This document shows, piece after piece, positions 32,812 to 41,700 of a stretch of DNA of 64,000 bases. The notes under the pieces were generated by a model, which saw nothing but the letters and a program-made list of their open reading frames with translations, did not search any database and had not been told where the DNA came from. The position numbers and the translations under genes are program-made. The stretch's first letter is position 1, and each line of letters opens with the position of its first letter. Origin of the DNA: Natrinema saccharevitans (lineage in GTDB: Archaea > Halobacteriota > Halobacteria > Halobacteriales > Natrialbaceae); NCBI RefSeq assembly GCF_001953745.1, contig NZ_LWLN01000001.1:310001-374000 (forward strand), read 5' to 3'.

Positions 32812-34146
32812 ATGGACGAAGATAGCTGCGGCCGTCGGAACGGCGGACGCGCTCCGAGCGATACGCCGGCACGAGGGTCGAACCGCCGCCGCGTGCTGAA
32901 AACGACCGCCGGCGGTGTCGCCGGTCTCTCGCTTGCGGGCTGTCTCGAGACCGCCGGCTCGATCGTCGGCGACGACGAGGTCGAGCCGGTTCGGATCGGC
33001 GTGCTGGCACCCGACCCGGATAGCAATTCGACGGGACAATCGATCGTTTCCGGTGCAGCGATCGCCCGCGATCAACTCAACGACAACGGAGGTATCGACG
33101 GGCGGGACGTCGAACTGGTCCTCGGTGACACGAACGGGAGTCCGCTCGAGGCGCGCCGTCAGTACCAGCGACTGATCCTCGATGAGGGGGTAGACGCCAC
33201 TATCGGTATCGCCACGACCGAGGTGCTGATGGCGTTGATGGACGATATCGCCGAGCAAGCGGTTCCGCATCTCACTGTCGGTTCCGCGACGTCAGGGGCG
33301 AGTCAGTTGGTCAACGAGCAATACGAGAAGTACAAGTATCACTTCCGTGCCGGCCCGATCAACGACGTCAATCTCGCCGAAACCCAGATCGACTTTCTGG
33401 ACGATATGGGCGGCGAAATCGGCTGGGGCTCCGTTGCGATTCTCGTGGAGGACTACGACTGGACTGAGAGGCTGTGGCGGGTGTATCAGAACCGACTCGG
33501 TGGCGTGAACGTCGACGTTGCGATGCAACGACGATACCCGCCGGAAACTGACGACTTCTCGGGCATCTACGACGAGGTCGAACGATCGGGTGCCGACGCA
33601 GCGATCGTTTCGGCGGCCCACACCGGAACCCAGGCCATCATGGACTGGGGACCGGCGGAGCGGCCGTTTGCCTTCGGCGGGATTCACGTCCCGATGCAAC
33701 TCTCCTCGTACTACGAGAAGGTCAATGGTGCGTGCCGTTACGCGGCCGGCTACGCCTTCGCGACACCGACCGCTGAAACCACCGACGAGACCCGGCCGTT
33801 CGTCCGGGAGTATCAGAACAGAAACGAGGGGGCCGCTCCCGTTTACACCGGCTACATCGCGTTCGACGCCATCAAACTCTTCGCTGATGCGGTCGAACGG
33901 GCCGGCGCGTTCGATTCCGACGAACTGGTCGGTGCGCTCGAATCGACCTCCTTTACCGGAACGACCGGAACGATCGAGTTCCACGACGCGGACCACGAAC
34001 ACGCCCACGACGTCATCTACGGTGAGGACAACGTCCATCCGCTGTACTTCCAGTGGCGGGAAACCGACGACGGCGAGGGCGTTCAGCAGACGATCTGGCC
34101 CGACACGTACTCGACGACCGACTACGTCGAACCCGACTGGTTCTGA
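32812..34146 (+). CDS. ABC-type solute-binding lipoprotein (branched-chain amino acid/amide type), paralogue A
   Basis: 444 residues. The Tat signal R-R-R-V-L-K-T-T-A-G-G and lipobox S-L-A-G-C mark an exported lipoprotein. The mature part is a type I periplasmic-binding fold of the Leu/Ile/Val or amide/urea kind: I-G-V-L-A-P-D-P-D-S, D-T-N-G-S-P-L-E-A-R-R-Q-Y-Q-R-L-I, Y-K-Y-H-F-R-A-G-P and G-I-H-V-P-M-Q-L-S-S-Y-Y-E. The ligand is unknown. No permease or ATPase gene is adjacent, so the likely role is ligand presentation to the divergent chemotaxis transducer. It is the first of three tandem paralogues. Confidence 0.93.
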   Translation: MDEDSCGRRNGGRAPSDTPARGSNRRRVLKTTAGGVAGLSLAGCLETAGSIVGDDEVEPVRIGVLAPDPDSNSTGQSIVSGAAIARDQLNDNGGIDGRDVELVLGDTNGSPLEARRQYQRLILDEGVDATIGIATTEVLMALMDDIAEQAVPHLTVGSATSGASQLVNEQYEKYKYHFRAGPINDVNLAETQIDFLDDMGGEIGWGSVAILVEDYDWTERLWRVYQNRLGGVNVDVAMQRRYPPETDDFSGIYDEVERSGADAAIVSAAHTGTQAIMDWGPAERPFAFGGIHVPMQLSSYYEKVNGACRYAAGYAFATPTAETTDETRPFVREYQNRNEGAAPVYTGYIAFDAIKLFADAVERAGAFDSDELVGALESTSFTGTTGTIEFHDADHEHAHDVIYGEDNVHPLYFQWRETDDGEGVQQTIWPDTYSTTDYVEPDWF

Positions 34147-34154
34147 GCGGAGTT

Positions 34155-34187
34155 CGGCAGGCAACCGCTCGTCTCTCTGCCGGTTTT
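34155..34187 (+). terminator. possible transcription terminator
   Basis: A 6-bp stem (cggcag at 34155-34160, ctgccg at 34177-34182) is followed by the T-rich gtttt. It lies just after the stop of paralogue A. It is short, and the long loop makes it a weak candidate. Confidence 0.3.
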
Positions 34188-34475
34188 CCGTTCGGTCAAC
34201 CGCTACGACTGAGTACCTCGGTCGTCGGTAACCCCGTTTGTCTTCTCCGCCGTCGCAGTCCGTCGCGATCTCCGTCCAGCGCCAGCGAGCGATGCGGACG
34301 GCGAGACGATACGCAGGGAGTGATTCGGCCACCAACTGATGAGACGGCTGGCTATCAGTCGTCGTTCCGCCCCCGAGCTAACTACGCGGCGAAGACGTGG
34401 ACCATGCGAGCCCCGCATGCCAAGTACGATCTCTCAGAATATAATAAATACGTCTGCTGTTATTATTCGAAAACA

Positions 34476-34484
34476 CTAAGAAAC
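34476..34484 (+). promoter_or_regulatory. conserved promoter box before the second binding protein
   Basis: The box ctaagaaac has its taag core 30 nt before the ATG at 34507. The flanks (aaaacactaagaaacc, then tgaaatgatcg) are nearly the same upstream of paralogue C. Confidence 0.5.
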
Positions 34485-34506
34485 CTAGGTTGAAATGATC
34501 GTCAGG

Positions 34507-35844
34507 ATGAATGAGTCCACGGGACATGGTGGGGAATCGAACGACCGAACGACGTCTCGTTCTCGGAGGGTTGACCGTCGACGGCTCTTGAGAGCGACGG
34601 GTGGAGTCGCCGCTGGCGCATCGCTTGCGGGCTGTCTCGGGACGTACGGATCGATCGTCGGCGGTGACGAGGTCGACCCGGTTCGGATCGGCGTGCTGGC
34701 ACCGGACCCGGACAGCGATTCGACCGGCCGCTCGATCGTGCAGGGCGCTCGGATCGCCGTCGACGAACTCAACGAGAACGACGGGGTACTGGGCCGCGAC
34801 GTCGAGATGGTCGTCGGCGACACGAACGCGAGTCCGACGGAAGGTCGCCGCCAGTACCAGCGGCTCATTCTCGAGGAGGACGTCGACGTCACCGTCGGCA
34901 TCTCGACGACCGAGGTCCTCGAGCCGTTGATGGACGATATCGCCGAACAGGAGACCGTCCATCTCACGGCCGGCTCCGCGACGACGACGGCCAGCGAGAA
35001 CGTTGGCTCGGACTACGACAAGTACAAGTACCACTTCCGGGTGGGGCCGGTCAACGGGACCAACCTCGCGGAGGCACAACTCGACTTCCTGACCGAGAAA
35101 AGCCAGAGCATCGGCTGGGATTCCATCGCCGTTCTCGCAGAGGACTACGCCTGGACCGACGGCCTGTGGAACTTTTACCGGAGCCAGCTCCCGGAGACCG
35201 ACATCGACGTCGCCACGTGGAAGCGGTATCCGCCGGCGACCGAGGACTTCTCGGACATCTACGACGACGTCGAGGAATCGGGGGCCGACGCGGTGTTTAT
35301 CTCGACGGCTCACACCGGTACTGCGGCCTTGCAGGACTGGCGACCGGCCGAACGTGAGTTCGCGTTCGGCGGCATCCACGTGCCGATGCAACTGCCGTCG
35401 TACTACGAGGCGACCAACGGTGCCTGCGAGTACGCCGTCGGATACGCAAGTGCAGTCCCGACTGCGGAGATCACGTCTAAAACCCCGGAGTTCGTCTCGA
35501 CGTACCGGTCCAAACACGGCGGGACGAGCCCGGTCTACACCGGCTACATCGCGTACGACGCGGTCAAGGTGTTCGCGGACGCGGCCACGCGCGGCGAGAC
35601 CGTCGACTCGACGGAACTGGTCGGCCCGCTCGAGGAGACCTCATTTACTGGCACCACCGGCACCATCGAGTTCCACGGGCAGGACGGTCCGCACCCCCAC
35701 GATGTCATCTACGGCGAGGGCAACGTCCATCCCGTCCACTTCCAGTGGCAGGAGACCGACGACGGCGAGGGCGAGCAGACGGTCATCTGGCCCGACGAAC
35801 ACGCGGCCGACGGCGACGAGTACGAGACGCCGGACTGGTTGTAG
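34507..35844 (+). CDS. ABC-type solute-binding lipoprotein, paralogue B
   Basis: 445 residues from the ATG at 34507. This start is preferred over 34495 because paralogue A begins at the equivalent point and the conserved promoter box then keeps the same spacing. The Tat signal R-R-R-L-L-R-A-T-G-G and lipobox A-S-L-A-G-C-L-G are present. The binding fold has all the blocks of paralogue A: I-G-V-L-A-P-D-P-D-S, R-R-Q-Y-Q-R-L-I-L-E-E, Y-K-Y-H-F-R-V-G-P and G-I-H-V-P-M-Q-L-P-S-Y-Y-E-A. It differs mainly in surface charge, so it may bind a related but different ligand. Confidence 0.93.
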   Translation: MNESTGHGGESNDRTTSRSRRVDRRRLLRATGGVAAGASLAGCLGTYGSIVGGDEVDPVRIGVLAPDPDSDSTGRSIVQGARIAVDELNENDGVLGRDVEMVVGDTNASPTEGRRQYQRLILEEDVDVTVGISTTEVLEPLMDDIAEQETVHLTAGSATTTASENVGSDYDKYKYHFRVGPVNGTNLAEAQLDFLTEKSQSIGWDSIAVLAEDYAWTDGLWNFYRSQLPETDIDVATWKRYPPATEDFSDIYDDVEESGADAVFISTAHTGTAALQDWRPAEREFAFGGIHVPMQLPSYYEATNGACEYAVGYASAVPTAEITSKTPEFVSTYRSKHGGTSPVYTGYIAYDAVKVFADAATRGETVDSTELVGPLEETSFTGTTGTIEFHGQDGPHPHDVIYGEGNVHPVHFQWQETDDGEGEQTVIWPDEHAADGDEYETPDWL

Positions 35845-36288
35845 CCCGTTCGAGTTTTTCCCGGCGACCTCGGTTTCAGCGCCGTTTCCGTCCGTTAGCG
35901 AACGGTCCCCGGAAGGGCTGCCGTCGCTTTCCGGTATCGACGAACGGCGGCGGCCACGGTTTCCGATCCGACGTGCAAGCGCCGGGTCGCCCGTTCGGAT
36001 ACCGACTCGAGCGTCCGGTTCGATCCGATGACCGGCGCTCGGTTAGCTCGATCTCCCTCGGAATCCCCGCAAGCGACAGCGAAGCGAGTCGGGCGGGAGC
36101 GGGTAGGAAGAACGTGAACTCCGATCGCCGGCTCCGGCCCGGCCGACTACCGACTCCCGTTCGGGATCCAACGGCGACTCCGCGAGGGATGTGAACCGGC
36201 ACGAACTGATATATGTATTTAGACACATCTGAGCGTAGGTAATATAGTGGTTGCAACTATGCGAAAATACTAAGAAACCCAAGGAGAA
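35845..36288. other. 444-bp intergenic region between paralogues B and C
   Basis: No coding frame is convincing. A T-run just after the stop (cgagtttttccc near 35852) may end transcription of B. The right end is AT-rich and carries the third promoter box. Confidence 0.5.
36270..36278 (+). promoter_or_regulatory. conserved promoter box before the third binding protein
   Basis: The box ctaagaaac lies 30 nt (taag core) before the ATG at 36301, as in paralogue B, within a conserved context of aaaatactaagaaacc. Confidence 0.5.
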
Positions 36289-36300
36289 ATGCTTGTCAAG

Positions 36301-37644
36301 ATGAATGGGAGCAAGGGACATGGTACCGAGCCGAACGACCCCTCGACGTCGCGTTCTCGGGCGCTCGACCGCCGACGGTTCTTGAGAGCGACGGGTGGAG
36401 TCACCGCTGGCGCATCGCTTGCGGGCTGTCTCGGGACGTACGAATCGATCGTCGGCGGAAGCGCTACCGAAGGTCCGGTCCGGATCGGGTTGCTCGCACC
36501 CGATCCGGACAGCGACCAGATCGGGCGGTCGATGGAACGTGGGGCAACAGTGGCGGTCGACGAACTCAACGACGAGGACGACGGGATCGACGGACGGGAC
36601 GTCGAACTGGTCGTCGCCGATACGAACGGGAGTCCGTCCGAGGCTCGGCGTCAGTATCAACGGCTCATCCTCGAGGAGGCCGTGGACGTGACGGTCGGCG
36701 TCTTCGCCAGTGAGGCGCTGATGAACATCATCGACGACATCGCCGAACAGGAGACGATCCACCTTACCTCCGGTGCGGCGACGACGGCGGTAAGCCAGCG
36801 AGTCAACGAGCAGTACGACGAGTACAAGTATCACTTCCGGGTTGGGCCGAACAACAACCACGACCTCGGCCAGATGCAGGTCGACTTCCTGACCGACAAG
36901 GCCGACGATATCGGCTGGAACTCCGTCGCCGTTCTCGTCGAGGACTACGACTGGACCGAGGAGCCGTGGAAAGTCTATCAGGATCAGCTCCCGGATGCTG
37001 GCGTCGAGATCGTCATGGAAGAGCAGTATCCGCCCGCGACGGAGGACTTCACGGCGATCTACGACGAGGTCGAGGCCGTCGGGGCGGACGCGGCGTTTAT
37101 CACGACGGCCCACACCGGAACCGACGCGCTCCTGGACTGGGTCACGCCCCAACCGCGCCCGTTCGCGTTCGGCGGTATCCACGTGCCGATGCAGCTCCCG
37201 TCGTACTACGAGGCGACGAACGAGGCCTGTCGGTTCGGAGTCGGTCAGAGCAGCGCGACGGCACAGAGTACGCGAACCGACAAGACACAGCCGTTCGTGA
37301 ACGCGTACCGGGATGCCTACGACGGCTCGAGCCCGGTGTACACCGGCTATCACACGTACGACGCGGTCGCTCTGTTCGCCGACGCCGTCGAGAACGCGGG
37401 CACGTTCGACGCCGACGAACTCGTCTCGTATATCGAAGACGTCTCGTTTACCGGCAGCAGCGGAACGGTCGAGTTCTACGGACAGGACCACGAACACACG
37501 CACGATCTCCGGTATGACAGGTCCGATCCGGACCCGGTCTACTTCCAGTGGCAGGAAAACGACGACGGCGAGGGGTCACAGGAGATCATCTGGCCGGAGG
37601 ACCGAGCGACGGCGGAGTACCAGACGCCCACCTGGCTCGCGTGA
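36301..37644 (+). CDS. ABC-type solute-binding lipoprotein, paralogue C
   Basis: 447 residues from the ATG at 36301, chosen by homology and promoter spacing over 36289. The Tat signal R-R-R-F-L-R-A-T-G-G and lipobox A-S-L-A-G-C are almost identical to paralogue B. The fold blocks Y-K-Y-H-F-R-V-G-P-N-N-N-H-D and G-I-H-V-P-M-Q-L-P-S-Y-Y-E-A are kept. The ligand-pocket region (residues about 190-330) differs most from A and B, for example Q-S-S-A-T-A-Q-S-T. No transporter subunit lies downstream. It faces the MFS gene convergently, with a T-rich stretch between. Confidence 0.93.
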   Translation: MNGSKGHGTEPNDPSTSRSRALDRRRFLRATGGVTAGASLAGCLGTYESIVGGSATEGPVRIGLLAPDPDSDQIGRSMERGATVAVDELNDEDDGIDGRDVELVVADTNGSPSEARRQYQRLILEEAVDVTVGVFASEALMNIIDDIAEQETIHLTSGAATTAVSQRVNEQYDEYKYHFRVGPNNNHDLGQMQVDFLTDKADDIGWNSVAVLVEDYDWTEEPWKVYQDQLPDAGVEIVMEEQYPPATEDFTAIYDEVEAVGADAAFITTAHTGTDALLDWVTPQPRPFAFGGIHVPMQLPSYYEATNEACRFGVGQSSATAQSTRTDKTQPFVNAYRDAYDGSSPVYTGYHTYDAVALFADAVENAGTFDADELVSYIEDVSFTGSSGTVEFYGQDHEHTHDLRYDRSDPDPVYFQWQENDDGEGSQEIIWPEDRATAEYQTPTWLA

Positions 37645-37722
37645 TCGGTCCCGCTCGAGCGATCGAGGACGACGGCGCGTTTTTCGTCGGTCGACGAATC
37701 CGGACCGGGTGTGTCGTGTCTG

Positions 37723-38988
37723 CTACTCGTTCGCCCCCACGGGGCGTTCGGCTCCGGTGAACCGATCGAGACTCGCAAGCAGCGCCACCGAGAGGCCGGC
37801 CCCGGCGAGGGCGAAGGTCGAGATCACGCCGAAAAACGCCGTCAGCGAGGCCTCACCGAGGACGAACCCGCCGATAGCGATGCTCGCAGCACCGATCCCG
37901 AACTCCCCGAGGTAGGTGTATCCGTAGGACAGTCCCCGAGTGTCCGGCGGCGTGTACACCGCGACGGCGTTCTGGTAGAACGGCTGGATCGCAAAGAGGA
38001 AGAACCCGAACGCGCCACAGAGTGCGACGACGGGGAGCAGTCCGGCTCCGGTGACGGGAACGAACGCCAGCGCCAGCACCGCGAGGACGCCGAAAATAGT
38101 CAGCAGGCCCCGGGCCGGATCGATCCGATCGGTCAGTTTCCCGCCGGCGTACTGGCCCCCCATCCCGACGACCAACAGGCCGACGTAGATGTAGTCGGCC
38201 GGTTCGATCCCATCGAGGCCGGCGGGGACGACCAGTCCCTCGATCGCCGGCAGTCCGTGAAGGATCTCCGGGAGGTAGGTGAGCATCCCCCGGTAGTACA
38301 GCCCCTCGACGGCGACGATGGCGAAGATCAACGCGAAGGCGCTGGCGAACAGCGCCCGCGAGTCCGCGAGAAACGCCGACAGCGACAGTGACTCGTCGGG
38401 GCCGGCGTCGACGTCCTCGGCGACGGCCGCAGTGGGGTCGAACTCCGCACCCAATCCGTACAGGACCGCGAGAACGCCCGGGACTGCCAGGAGGGCGGCG
38501 ACGAGTTGCCACTCGAGGACGATCAGCAGGGTCGCGGCGACGAAGGGGCCGAGCGCGATACCGGTGTTGCCCGCGATGCCGTGCCAGGCGAAGACGGTAC
38601 CCCGTTCCTCGACGCCGGTGCTGATCAGCGCGAGGCCGGCGGGGTGATAGACGCTGGCGGCGACGCCCCACAGGACGAGGCCGGCGGCGATCGCGTAGAT
38701 CGAGGTCGCCAGCGAGAGGACGAGGAAGGCGACGCTCATCCCGGCCAGACAGGCGACGATGAGTCGCTTCGTGCCGTAGCGGTCCGCGAGGACGCCGCCG
38801 GGCAACGCGCCGATTCCGAACGGTGCGTAGCCCAGCGCGACGACGATCCCGAACAGGCTCACGCCCGCGTCGAACTCGGCCAGCCAGACGACCAGAAAGA
38901 TCGGAATCGAGGTCTCGAACCAGTGAACCAGCGCGTGGCCGGCCATCGTAAACGCCGCGATCGATCGGTCGTTGCCCTCGAGTGCCAT
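37723..38988 (-). CDS. major facilitator superfamily transporter
   Basis: 421 residues with about 12 membrane helices in two six-helix halves. The loop between helices 2 and 3 carries the MFS signature G-G-V-L-A-D-R-Y-G-T-K-R. The second half has the weaker repeat G-G-Q-Y-A-G-G-K-L-T-D-R. It resembles antiporters that export small solutes or drugs, but the substrate cannot be told from sequence. It has no operon partner. A conserved H in helix 1 (G-H-A-L-V-H-W-F-E-T) is reminiscent of fosmidomycin-resistance-type MFS proteins. Confidence 0.9.
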   Translation of the reverse strand: MALEGNDRSIAAFTMAGHALVHWFETSIPIFLVVWLAEFDAGVSLFGIVVALGYAPFGIGALPGGVLADRYGTKRLIVACLAGMSVAFLVLSLATSIYAIAAGLVLWGVAASVYHPAGLALISTGVEERGTVFAWHGIAGNTGIALGPFVAATLLIVLEWQLVAALLAVPGVLAVLYGLGAEFDPTAAVAEDVDAGPDESLSLSAFLADSRALFASAFALIFAIVAVEGLYYRGMLTYLPEILHGLPAIEGLVVPAGLDGIEPADYIYVGLLVVGMGGQYAGGKLTDRIDPARGLLTIFGVLAVLALAFVPVTGAGLLPVVALCGAFGFFLFAIQPFYQNAVAVYTPPDTRGLSYGYTYLGEFGIGAASIAIGGFVLGEASLTAFFGVISTFALAGAGLSVALLASLDRFTGAERPVGANE

Positions 38989-39089
38989 GGTCGAGCCGTT
39001 GCCCGAACCGGAACGCTCCGACTACTTAGCCGTGTGGAAACCGGCTGCTGCCGGCCGCGACCCGCGTCAAAACGATATCGAGTGCCGTG

Positions 39090-39674
39090 TCACTCCTCCT
39101 CGTAGCCACTGACGGCCTGCGAGACGTCGACGTCTTCGGGTTCCTCTTGGCCGCCCACGACCAGTTCGCCGTCGTCGGTTTCGACGTAGACGTCGTCGGC
39201 GAACCCACCCTCGGCGTGGGGGTGGTCGGGGTCGTCGAGCAGTTCGGGGGTCGACGGCGCTTCAGGCAGTCCCGCCGGCGGGGCGAACTGGCCGAGCGGC
39301 TCGTCGATGGTCACGTCCCAGCGCTCGAAGAACTCGCCGTAGCGGTCGTAGTGGGCCTCGAGTTCGTCGACGGGAATCTCCATCATCTCGGTCCAGCCGT
39401 GGTTGTAGAAGTCGAAGTTGGCCTGGATGTGGGTGATCTCGCGGGCCTCGGCCTCGGAGTAGCCCTCCTGGAGCGCTCGCAGGTACGTGTCCATCGTCGC
39501 GTCGAAGAGGGCATCGAGGTGTTCTTTTCGCTCCTCGGCGCGGGCGGGATCGGCCTTGTCGGTGAAGATCTTGGTATGGAGCCGGACCAGCCCCGAGTTG
39601 GCGACCGAGCGGACCCCGGGCGTCTCGAGGGCCTTGCGGTAGGCGAAGTGTTTCGCGTTCTGTCGCAGTTTCAT
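39090..39674 (-). CDS. conserved haloarchaeal protein (probably DUF6149 family)
   Basis: 194 residues from the ATG at 39674, which begins M-K-L-R-Q-N-A-K-H-F. The protein is acidic and mainly helical, with blocks V-A-N-S-G-L-V-R-L-H-T-K-I-F, Y-L-R-A-L-Q-E-G-Y-S-E-A-E-A-R-E and I-Q-A-N-F-D-F-Y-N-H-G-W-T-E-M-M-E-I-P. The histidine-rich N-H-G-W-T-E and the C-terminal acidic tail match a Halobacteria-specific family whose function is unknown. It stands alone and diverges from the flavoprotein gene at 39913. Confidence 0.8.
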   Translation of the reverse strand: MKLRQNAKHFAYRKALETPGVRSVANSGLVRLHTKIFTDKADPARAEERKEHLDALFDATMDTYLRALQEGYSEAEAREITHIQANFDFYNHGWTEMMEIPVDELEAHYDRYGEFFERWDVTIDEPLGQFAPPAGLPEAPSTPELLDDPDHPHAEGGFADDVYVETDDGELVVGGQEEPEDVDVSQAVSGYEEE

Positions 39675-39795
39675 GCCCGACGTTTGGGGGTATGTCCTAA
39701 AGAACGGTTTGGACAACACTGTTAGGGTCCGCGGTCGCCGGAGGTGCCAGCAATCTTTGCATGCTCGAGAACTGGTGCCGAAATACGCGAGATTA

Positions 39796-39850
39796 GTAAA
39801 CTCTGGTGAATATATTCGGCGTTCAGTTTACGCTCGTAGTGTCAGACACT
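39796..39850. promoter_or_regulatory. inverted repeats upstream of the flavoprotein gene
   Basis: The arms gtaaact (39796-39802) and agtttac (39825-39831) flank a TATA-like gaatatatt. A second perfect dyad, agtgtc-a-gacact (39838-39850), lies next to it. This may be an operator region for the divergent genes at 39674 and 39913. Confidence 0.35.
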
Positions 39851-39912
39851 GTCGTCCGGCAAAATAGACGAGATAGCAACCCACTTTAACCCGGATTACG
39901 AACCATCGGGAT

Positions 39913-41151
39913 ATGACTCAGTACGTCATCATCGGTGACGGGATCTCGGGCAGTTCGGCCGCCGAGACCCTCCGGGAAGAGGACCCGGACGCGAAGATTA
40001 CCGTCATCACCGATGAGGGGGAGCCACTGTATAACCGGATTCTCATCAAGGAACACGCGAAGGGCAAACTCCCCGAAGCCCCCATCTCGATCCACGACGA
40101 GGAGTGGTACGAGGACCGCGACATCGACCTCTCGCTCAACACCCACGTCACGACCGTCGACACGGAGGGGAAGGTCGTCCACACCCACGACAGCGGGGAG
40201 ATCCCCTACGACAAGCTGCTCGTGGCGACCGGTGGGACGCCGACCCAGTTGCCCGTCGAGAACAGCGACGCCGACGGGATCCACCACTTCTGGACCTTCG
40301 AGGACGCCCGCGGGATCCGCGAACACGCCGACGAGGCCGACACGGGCGTCATCGTCGGCGCGGGCCTGCTCGGAATCGACTTCGCCGCGGTCTGTGGCGC
40401 ACAGGGGATCGAGGCCGATTACCTGATGCGTGGCGACCGCTGGTGGCGCTACGCCCTCTCGGAAGAGGGTGCCGAGATCATGCACGAGGGCATGCGCGAC
40501 GTCGGCGTCGAGCCGGTCTTCGACAGCGGCGTCGACCGTTTCGAGGTCGACGACGACGGCCGCGTCACCGCCGCGGTCGACCCCAACGGCGACCGCTTCG
40601 AGTGTGACTTCGCCGGCGTCGCAATCGGCCTGTCGTTCAACACCGAGTTCCTCCGCGGGGCCGGCATCGAGCAGGATAACGGGATCGTCGTCGACGAGTA
40701 CATGCAGACCAACGTCGACGACGTCTACGCGGCCGGCGACCTCACGCAGTTCCACGACGTCCTGCTCGGCGAGCAGGCCCAGAACGGCTCGTGGGGCTCG
40801 GCCAAGGAACAGGGGCGGGTCGCCGCCATCAACATGGCCGCCGACGCCGAGGCGGAGGGCTTCCAGTGGGTCTCGTCGTACTCCATCACGCACTTCGACT
40901 TCCCGTTCCTCTCTTTCGGTCATCCCACCCGCGGCGACGAACACGCCGAACGGAAATACAGCGACACCGAGTGGCGACGCATCGCCTTCAAGGACGGCAA
41001 GATCGTCGGCGGCGTCCTCATCGGCGACCTCTCGCCCCAGAGCAAGTTCAAACAGCTGATGCGCGAACAGCGCGTCGTCGCCGACCAGGCCGAGGTACTC
41101 CTCGAGCAGTCGGTCGATCTCGACGAACTCGCTCCGACACAGGAGCAGTAG
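39913..41151 (+). CDS. FAD-dependent NAD(P)H oxidoreductase (nitrite reductase NirB-like flavin domain)
   Basis: 412 residues. The FAD-binding glycine motif I-I-G-D-G-I-S-G-S-S-A-A-E is at 6-18. A NAD(P)H-binding repeat V-I-V-G-A-G-L-L-G-I-D-F-A-A-V lies near residue 152. The second FAD contact V-Y-A-A-G-D-L-T-Q is near 274. P-L-Y-N-R-I-L-I-K-E is typical of rubredoxin-reductase or nitrite-reductase-like flavoproteins. The C-terminal 100 residues form the dimerisation-like domain. The electron partner is not identified, and no nitrite-reductase subunit is nearby. A TATA-like actttaacc lies about 30 nt before the ATG. Confidence 0.88.
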   Translation: MTQYVIIGDGISGSSAAETLREEDPDAKITVITDEGEPLYNRILIKEHAKGKLPEAPISIHDEEWYEDRDIDLSLNTHVTTVDTEGKVVHTHDSGEIPYDKLLVATGGTPTQLPVENSDADGIHHFWTFEDARGIREHADEADTGVIVGAGLLGIDFAAVCGAQGIEADYLMRGDRWWRYALSEEGAEIMHEGMRDVGVEPVFDSGVDRFEVDDDGRVTAAVDPNGDRFECDFAGVAIGLSFNTEFLRGAGIEQDNGIVVDEYMQTNVDDVYAAGDLTQFHDVLLGEQAQNGSWGSAKEQGRVAAINMAADAEAEGFQWVSSYSITHFDFPFLSFGHPTRGDEHAERKYSDTEWRRIAFKDGKIVGGVLIGDLSPQSKFKQLMREQRVVADQAEVLLEQSVDLDELAPTQEQ

Positions 41152-41243
41152 CGGCCGCGTCCGTTTTCCCGATTCGTTCGTAGCAAGTTCCGAGTATTGG
41201 TTCCAAGACCGAGGGCTTCGCAACGGCGAGTCGCGTTTCCGAC

Positions 41244-41320
41244 GGAGTCACGGAAACAATTTGCACACTGATCGCAACGCAGTCGTGTGATCCGGTGTAC
41301 AATGCCGTTCAGTGGCTACT
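41244..41320. repeat. palindromic repeat element, copy 4
   Basis: The left arm runs gagtcacggaaacaatttgcacactgatcgc. In parts it pairs with the right arm tgatccggtgtac, aatg and ttcagtggctact. The core cacactgatcgc and gatccggtgt are shared with the other copies. It lies between the flavoprotein gene and the small gene at 41380. Confidence 0.8.
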
Positions 41321-41379
41321 GTCGCCGGCTCTTCTGCCGGAAGCGGAACGGTTAAGAGAGATGAATACATTTGGTAACA

Positions 41380-41628
41380 ATGAACATGGCATCCAGTGAC
41401 CTCCGGCGTCGAGCGGTACGTCCCGAACCCCCTGCTGTGAAACTCGAGCGGATCCCGTCCGTCCCGGCGGACGCGACCGTCCGTCACGTCGATCAGTTCG
41501 AGACCGGGACACTGGATGTCATCTATCACGCCGTCGCCGAGAACCGCCCGATCCCGGCCGCCGAGACCGGCCTCGAGCCGGGCGAGGTACTCGTCTTCAC
41601 GGACTACTACCGCGTCGAACGGGCGTGA
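41380..41628 (+). CDS. small conserved haloarchaeal protein, unknown
   Basis: 82 residues from the ATG at 41380; an ATG two codons later is possible. It contains V-P-A-D-A-T-V-R-H-V-D-Q-F-E, then D-V-I-Y-H-A-V-A-E and a C-terminal E-V-L-V-F-T-D-Y-Y-R-V-E. It is soluble, with no membrane or metal motif. An AT-rich stretch (gaatacattt) lies about 10-15 nt upstream. No function can be proposed. Confidence 0.55.
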   Translation: MNMASSDLRRRAVRPEPPAVKLERIPSVPADATVRHVDQFETGTLDVIYHAVAENRPIPAAETGLEPGEVLVFTDYYRVERA

Positions 41629-41700
41629 GCCGTCGGGACTCCGCCTCCCGACGTGGGCGGTATCGAAGTCGTTTTCCCGCGTGCGCGCTTTCGATGACGC

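Larger units (their letters stand above)
34147..34494. other. 348-bp intergenic region between paralogues A and B
   Basis: No coding frame is convincing. The left part holds a possible terminator hairpin (see 34155-34187). The right part is AT-rich and carries the promoter of the next gene. Confidence 0.5.
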
